A stretch of DNA of 64,000 bases, from contig JAFLDV010000014.1 of assembly GCA_017302255.1 (NCBI GenBank), positions 1 through 64,000 of the forward strand, read 5' to 3'. The notes beneath the pieces were generated by a model. It worked only from the letters and a program-made list of their open reading frames with translations, was not told where the DNA came from and ran no database searches. Below, one piece after another: positions 58,421 through 64,000 of this stretch; within the stretch, counting starts at the first letter, position 1; every line of letters starts with the position of its first letter. The position numbers were made by a program, and so were the translations under genes. This DNA is from Gammaproteobacteria bacterium (GTDB lineage: Bacteria > Pseudomonadota > Gammaproteobacteria > Enterobacterales > Alteromonadaceae).

Positions 58421-60679
58421 ATGTTGAATAAAGATCTTGAGTTAACGCTGAATCTGGCGTTTCGGTTTGCCCGAGAGCGCCGGCACGAGTATATGACAGT
58501 TGAGCATTTATTACTGGCTTTGCTCGATAACCCGTCAGCGGGTGAAGCATTAAAATCTTGTGGCGCTAATATTGAGCGCTTACGGACTGAATTATCTAAT
58601 TTTATTGACTCGACGACCCCGTTAATTCCGGATGGCGATTTGGATAGAGATACTCAACCAACGCTCGGTTTTCAACGGGTTTTGCAACGTGCGGTATTCC
58701 ACGTGCAATCTTCTGGCAAATCAGAGGTCAGTGGTGCGAACGTTTTAGTGGCTATTTTCAGTGAGCAAGAATCACAAGCCGTGTTCCTGCTGAAAAAAAT
58801 CGATATTAATCGCTTAGATATCGTTAACTACATTTCGCATGGTGTGATCAAAGCCGACAAACTTGAGCAAAATGACGAGCAAAGCGGTGAAGAGGGCTCA
58901 GAACTCGGCATTGAAGAAAACCGCTATCTGGAAAATTTCACTGCAAATTTAAATGTTTTAGCGAAAAATGGCCAAATCGATCCGTTAGTTGGTCGTGACA
59001 TGGAACTCGAGCGAACCATTCAAGTACTGTGTCGCCGGAAAAAGAATAATCCGCTACTTGTTGGTGAAGCTGGTGTGGGGAAAACCGCCATTGCTGAAGG
59101 CTTAGCTTATCGGATTGTGCAAAACCAAGTGCCTGATGTGATTGCCAATGCCACGATTTATTCATTGGACATGGGCGCATTGCTGGCGGGGACTAAATAT
59201 CGCGGTGATTTTGAAAAACGCTTGAAGTCGTTACTGAAAGAAATCGAGCGCGAAAAAGATGCGGTGTTATTTATCGACGAAATTCACACGGTGATCGGTG
59301 CAGGTGCAGCGAGCGGCGGGGTGATGGATGCCTCGAATTTAATTAAACCGCTGTTATCGAGTGGCCGCTTACGTTGTATTGGTTCGACAACTTACCAAGA
59401 ATTTAAAAGTATCTTCGAGAAAGATACGGCCTTAGTGCGTCGTTTCCAAAAAATCGATGTGACTGAGCCGAGTGTTGATGACACAACGCAAATTCTGCTT
59501 GGTCTAAAAGAGCGTTATGAAGCGCACCATGGTGTGCGTTATACGCAAAAAGCGCTGCGTGCCGCTGCTGAATTATCGGCTAAATACATCAACGAGCGTC
59601 ATCTGCCGGATAAGGCCATTGACGTTATTGATGAAGCTGGTGCCAGCCAACGTTTATTGCCGGCGTCTAAACGCAAGAAAGTAATAAACGTGCCTGAAAT
59701 CGAACATATCATCGCCAAGATGGCTCGTATTCCAGAGAAATCTGTGTCGGCATCTGATAAAGACGTGCTGGCGAATCTTGACCGTAATCTCAAGCTGGTG
59801 GTCTTCGGCCAAAATGCGCCAATTGACGCGCTAACAGCGGCAATTCGCTTGTCACGCTCTGGGCTTGGCAACGAAGAAAAACCAATTGGTAATTTCTTAT
59901 TTGCTGGTCCAACTGGTGTCGGTAAAACTGAAGTTACCAAACAATTAGCGCGGATCATGGGTGTTGAGCTGTTGCGGTTTGATATGTCGGAATACATGGA
60001 ACGTCATGCCATTAGTCGACTGATTGGTGCACCACCAGGTTATGTAGGGTTTGAGCAAGGCGGTTTGTTAACTGATGCCGTGTCGAAACATCCGTATTCG
60101 GTTGTGCTACTCGATGAGATTGAGAAGGCCCACAGTGACATCTACAACATTTTGTTGCAGGTGATGGATCATGGCACTCTGACGGACAATAATGGCCGCA
60201 AAATCGATTTCAGAAACGTTGTGTTGGTGATGACCACTAACGCCGGGGTACAAGAGACAGTTCGTAAAACCATTGGCTTTAAACAGCAAGATCACAGCCA
60301 CGATGCGTTAGCGGAAATCAACCGGACTTTCAGCCCGGAATTCCGTAACCGTTTAGATGGGATCATTTGGTTCCAACATTTATCACGCGATATCATTTTG
60401 CAAATTGTCGATAAGTTTGTTTGCGATTTGCAGGTTCAGCTTGATAAAAAACAAGTGGTTATGGAACTGAGTCCAACCGCCAGACAGTGGCTTGCTGATA
60501 AAGGTTACGATCCAGCAATGGGCGCGCGGCCGATGGGCCGAGTTGTCCAAGAACAGTTGAAGAAACCGTTAGCGAATGAAATCTTATTTGGCCGGTTAGT
60601 CAGTGGTGGGGAAGTTCGAGTTGATTTATTAAATGATGAATTAACTTTTGACTACCAGGAGTCAGCAGTAGTCGCTTAA
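58421..60679 (+). CDS. clpA: Clp protease ATP-binding subunit ClpA
   Basis: A 752-residue AAA+ unfoldase that partners ClpP. The N-terminal domain (1-145) is followed by D1 with Walker A GEAGVGKTAIAEG near residue 215 and by D2 with Walker A GPTGVGKTEVTKQLARIMG near 495, and the sequence GFEQGGLLTDAVSKHPYSVV. The ClpP-binding IGL-type loop is expected after NAGVQETVRKTIGFKQ. Length is near E. coli (758). GGAG precedes the ATG. Confidence 0.97.
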   Translation: MLNKDLELTLNLAFRFARERRHEYMTVEHLLLALLDNPSAGEALKSCGANIERLRTELSNFIDSTTPLIPDGDLDRDTQPTLGFQRVLQRAVFHVQSSGKSEVSGANVLVAIFSEQESQAVFLLKKIDINRLDIVNYISHGVIKADKLEQNDEQSGEEGSELGIEENRYLENFTANLNVLAKNGQIDPLVGRDMELERTIQVLCRRKKNNPLLVGEAGVGKTAIAEGLAYRIVQNQVPDVIANATIYSLDMGALLAGTKYRGDFEKRLKSLLKEIEREKDAVLFIDEIHTVIGAGAASGGVMDASNLIKPLLSSGRLRCIGSTTYQEFKSIFEKDTALVRRFQKIDVTEPSVDDTTQILLGLKERYEAHHGVRYTQKALRAAAELSAKYINERHLPDKAIDVIDEAGASQRLLPASKRKKVINVPEIEHIIAKMARIPEKSVSASDKDVLANLDRNLKLVVFGQNAPIDALTAAIRLSRSGLGNEEKPIGNFLFAGPTGVGKTEVTKQLARIMGVELLRFDMSEYMERHAISRLIGAPPGYVGFEQGGLLTDAVSKHPYSVVLLDEIEKAHSDIYNILLQVMDHGTLTDNNGRKIDFRNVVLVMTTNAGVQETVRKTIGFKQQDHSHDALAEINRTFSPEFRNRLDGIIWFQHLSRDIILQIVDKFVCDLQVQLDKKQVVMELSPTARQWLADKGYDPAMGARPMGRVVQEQLKKPLANEILFGRLVSGGEVRVDLLNDELTFDYQESAVVA

Positions 60680-60700
60680 GCTGCTGCTGATTTTTAGTTA

Positions 60701-60731
60701 AACAAAAACCCGGCATGGCCGGGTTTTTGTT
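60701..60731. terminator. Bidirectional hairpin terminator
   Basis: Stem AACAAAAACCCGGC / GCCGGGTTTTTGTT with an ATG loop, between converging clpA and infA. Confidence 0.94.
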
Positions 60732-60764
60732 GACTAGAAGTCTATAACTTCAAGCCTTAGTCCA

Positions 60765-61016
<252 letters not shown>

Positions 61017-61084
61017 TTAAACCGGAAAAAAACTGCGCAGATTGTGCCGAAATCGCGCGGATAAGTAAAGCGACAACACGCTTT

Positions 61085-61789
61085 TTAAGCAAATGATTGC
61101 CAAATACCTGCACAAAGTCGCTGTTGTGGCCGAAATTTGCTTTTATAAGACATCTTTGGCGAGCCATCGACCCAATAACCGAGATATAAAAATTCCCAGT
61201 TCTGTTGTTGGCATAGCTGATTTGCGCCAAGCACCGCTAAAGTTCCGAGGGAAAAATCGCTTTCAGGCTCGAAAAAGCTATAAACCAGTGAAATACCGTC
61301 CGACACGTGATCTAAAATCATGGCTCCGACCAATTGCTCGCCAAGGTATTGTTCAAAAACGCTGACTTTTAACCAGTTACAATCGAGTAACTGCTGCAAG
61401 TGGCTTATTGCAGCAGGGAACATGACACCATCGGAATGCCGAGCTGCTATGTAGCGTTGGTAGAGATCAAAATAAACGGAAGCATCTGGTGATTGCTGCC
61501 AATGCCAACGCCAACCAGCTTTTTCTGCACGATTTAACTGCCGTTTTTGCGATGCTGACAGCCTGAATTCCGAACTTGCCAATCTGACCGATTGGCAGGC
61601 TTGGCAACTTGGACAGTAAGGCCGATACAGCTGAGCGCTACTTCGACGAAAGTTATAACGCATCAACTGCAAGTATAAATCGGCGGACAGCGGCTGCTCT
61701 GGCAGGGTAAACACCAAGCGTTCTTGGGTATCATTCAGATAATTGCATGGATGAAGGTCGGTAATCGCAAGTTGTAAACTTTCCGACAT
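61085..61789 (-). CDS. bpt: Aspartate/glutamate leucyltransferase Bpt
   Basis: A 234-residue arginyl/leucyl-tRNA-protein transferase of the Bpt type, which attaches Leu to proteins with N-terminal Asp or Glu and so creates ClpS substrates. The Cys-rich N-terminal CPSCQACQSVR, FRLSASQKRQLNRAEK, and C-terminal YLGYWVDGSPKMSYKSKFRP segments are diagnostic. Its ATG shares one base with the aat stop (TGATG), so translation is coupled. Confidence 0.95.
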   Translation of the reverse strand: MSESLQLAITDLHPCNYLNDTQERLVFTLPEQPLSADLYLQLMRYNFRRSSAQLYRPYCPSCQACQSVRLASSEFRLSASQKRQLNRAEKAGWRWHWQQSPDASVYFDLYQRYIAARHSDGVMFPAAISHLQQLLDCNWLKVSVFEQYLGEQLVGAMILDHVSDGISLVYSFFEPESDFSLGTLAVLGANQLCQQQNWEFLYLGYWVDGSPKMSYKSKFRPQQRLCAGIWQSFA

Positions 61790-62514
61790 CAGTTTAACTC
61801 CTCACTGGACCATGCTAGTGCTCGAGGCTGCCACATTTCAGTTGGTACAGACCAATCGCGCCGTTTGACCAAAAGCGCCAAGTATTCGTTTTTGGGTAAT
61901 GGCATTGCACCCATCTGCAACAAAAATGGATTTGGCATCTGACAATCTATCAAACCGTCAGTATAGCGACTCAGATGATGTTGCAACATAATCAACGCAA
62001 ATTTGGCTGCGTTAGGCACCAAATTGAACATAGATTCACCGCAGAACAAACTGCCGATTTGTAAGCCATAACAACCGCCGACTAAGCTGTCGTCACTCCA
62101 GACTTCAATACTATGTGCGATGCCCAATTCATGGAGTTCACCATAGGCCTGTTGCATACAAGGTTGGATCCAAGTGCCAGTAGTTTGCAGACGTGTTTGT
62201 GCGCACTGCGCCATCACATCGTTAAAACTATGGTTGCAGGTGAATCTAAAATTATGTTTCTTAAGCGCTTTTTTTAAACTTCGCGAAAGCTGCAAGCTAT
62301 GTGGGGCAAACACTGCGCGGGTAGAGGGCGACCACCATAACAACGGGTCATCTTCGTTAAACCAAGGAAAAATCCCTTGGCGATAAGCATTTATAAGTCG
62401 AGTCGGCGATAAATCTCCCCCCATTGCCAAGAGGCCATCGGGGGAGGTTAGCGCTTTACGCGGATCGGGGAATACTTGATGATCCGCGCTAAGTTCCGTT
62501 AGCCAAATAGGCAC
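61789..62514 (-). CDS. aat: Leucyl/phenylalanyl-tRNA-protein transferase
   Basis: A 241-residue transferase that adds Leu or Phe to N-terminal Lys or Arg, making N-degrons. The motifs FPDPRKALTSPDGLLAMGGD, YRQGIFPWFNEDDPLLWWSP, VGGCYGLQIGSLFCGESMF and DCQMPN are present and the length is near E. coli (234). It sits between trxB and bpt, an arrangement common in marine gammaproteobacteria. Confidence 0.96.
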   Translation of the reverse strand: MPIWLTELSADHQVFPDPRKALTSPDGLLAMGGDLSPTRLINAYRQGIFPWFNEDDPLLWWSPSTRAVFAPHSLQLSRSLKKALKKHNFRFTCNHSFNDVMAQCAQTRLQTTGTWIQPCMQQAYGELHELGIAHSIEVWSDDSLVGGCYGLQIGSLFCGESMFNLVPNAAKFALIMLQHHLSRYTDGLIDCQMPNPFLLQMGAMPLPKNEYLALLVKRRDWSVPTEMWQPRALAWSSEELN

Positions 62515-62519
62515 TTGGC

Positions 62520-63527
<1,008 letters not shown>

Positions 63528-63675
63528 TTAGGGGATTGCAATGGTAAGCGAAAGGAAAACCACGAAATTAATTGCAGCTCACTGTAAAGTCTTCTGTGCT
63601 GTGCTATGTTAGCTGCATTAGTAAGCCGCGATTTTTCTTCACGAACCATGCTGCGGCCCGAGCTAAATATTCAGG

Positions 63676-64000
63676 GTGGAGGTTATTCTGAGTCTGCGAG
63701 TTAGCCGATATGTCATTGGTTCCTTCTCTTTTCTGTTAGCGCTGCTGTTTTGTGTGCAAGCGTTGGCATTCCAAGATTTCAAGCGAATTGGGGTCGGTGA
63801 TGGGCTGCCAAATGCCACCATTTATAGTGTCACCCAGGATAGTCACGGTTATATATGGTTAACTTCAACCAACTCTGGATTGCTGCGTTTTGACGGCTAT
63901 CAGTTTGCCGAATTTCAAGTGCTTACCCCCGAAGAAAAAAAACAGCTTGGTTCACAAGATGTTGGTTACCTCTTAATAGACCGCAAAAAAAACATGTGGG
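63676..64000 (+). CDS. Exported sensor with two-component-regulator propeller (partial)
   Basis: The frame runs off the right edge. A signal peptide (VIGSFSFLLALLFCVQALA, then FQDF) leads into the first propeller repeats: IGVGDGLPNATIYSVTQDSH followed by GYIWLTSTNSGLLRFDGYQF. These match the N terminus of ligand-binding propeller proteins that usually continue into a Y_Y_Y domain and a kinase or GGDEF output domain; the output is not visible. The start is uncertain: GTG at 63676 is the only standard start in frame after a TAA at 63664, but the strong GGAGG site (63678-63682) points to CTG at 63688. Divergent from trxB. Confidence 0.8.
   Translation, partial: MEVILSLRVSRYVIGSFSFLLALLFCVQALAFQDFKRIGVGDGLPNATIYSVTQDSHGYIWLTSTNSGLLRFDGYQFAEFQVLTPEEKKQLGSQDVGYLLIDRKKNMW

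Overview
The window looks like the chromosome of a gammaproteobacterium of the Alteromonadales type, possibly Rheinheimera or Alishewanella-like. The genus is inference only. The evidence is gene content and order: yejK / yejL-yejM, recC-recB-recD, purB-hflD-mnmA-nudJ, cspD / clpS-clpA / infA, bpt-aat-trxB, YfbV, a monomeric isocitrate dehydrogenase, and several small families common in marine gammaproteobacteria (DUF3581, DUF4826, DUF2897, DUF2061). Base composition by eye is in the mid-40s % GC and fairly even. I see no phage, transposase, CRISPR array or rRNA. Nearly all of it is ordinary core genome.

Layout. 0-5 kb: the tail of a FAD oxidoreductase / DUF1365 / cyclopropane fatty acid synthase operon, then a GAF-GAF-GGDEF-EAL protein. 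5-10 kb: a minus-strand group with a CvfB-like RNA-binding protein, a yaeQ gene broken by one amber codon, a small membrane protein, and yejM-yejL divergent from yejK. 10-13 kb: a compact minus-strand operon (EIIA-like protein, ArsC-like protein, dapE, M15 peptidase, small membrane protein), followed upstream by a roughly 600-base AT-rich gap with inverted DnaA boxes and an odd cluster of rare restriction sites. 13.5-20.7 kb: yfbV, a CbiM-like membrane protein with xthA, a YgjP-like metalloprotease, deoC, tRNA-Tyr, a YchJ-family protein, an SOS-controlled sulA and a DUF3581 gene. 20.8-33.3 kb: yciI-galE-(TPR-GGDEF) and then recC-recB-recD.

33.4-47.8 kb is a surface polysaccharide region. uppP (lipid carrier recycling) precedes a two-armed cluster diverging from about 39.0-39.3 kb. 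The minus arm holds a WecA-like initiating transferase, a flippase, a nitroreductase-fold protein and a pyruvyl transferase. The plus arm holds a GT4, a WecG/TagA transferase, a GT2, a Wzz-like protein, a Wzy-like polymerase and a second flippase. wecC (UDP-ManNAc dehydrogenase) and an ElyC/YdcF-like membrane protein follow. The set suggests a Wzx/Wzy polysaccharide started by HexNAc-1-P and ManNAcA on undecaprenyl phosphate, possibly pyruvylated.

47.9-64 kb is housekeeping: leucine-type dehydrogenase, DUF4826, ribosomal oxygenase RoxA, purB-hflD-mnmA-nudJ, monomeric icd, then an N-degron proteolysis neighbourhood (clpS-clpA, bpt, aat) around infA, then trxB, and finally the start of an exported two-component-propeller sensor that runs off the window.

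I did not find a clearly new biological system. The best leads are the amber-interrupted yaeQ, the EIIA-like protein that has lost both active-site histidines, the shortened YejM, the nitroreductase / pyruvyl transferase pair inside the polysaccharide cluster, the DnaA-box palindrome with adjacent cloning-site-like cluster, and a degenerate tandem repeat between icd and cspD.
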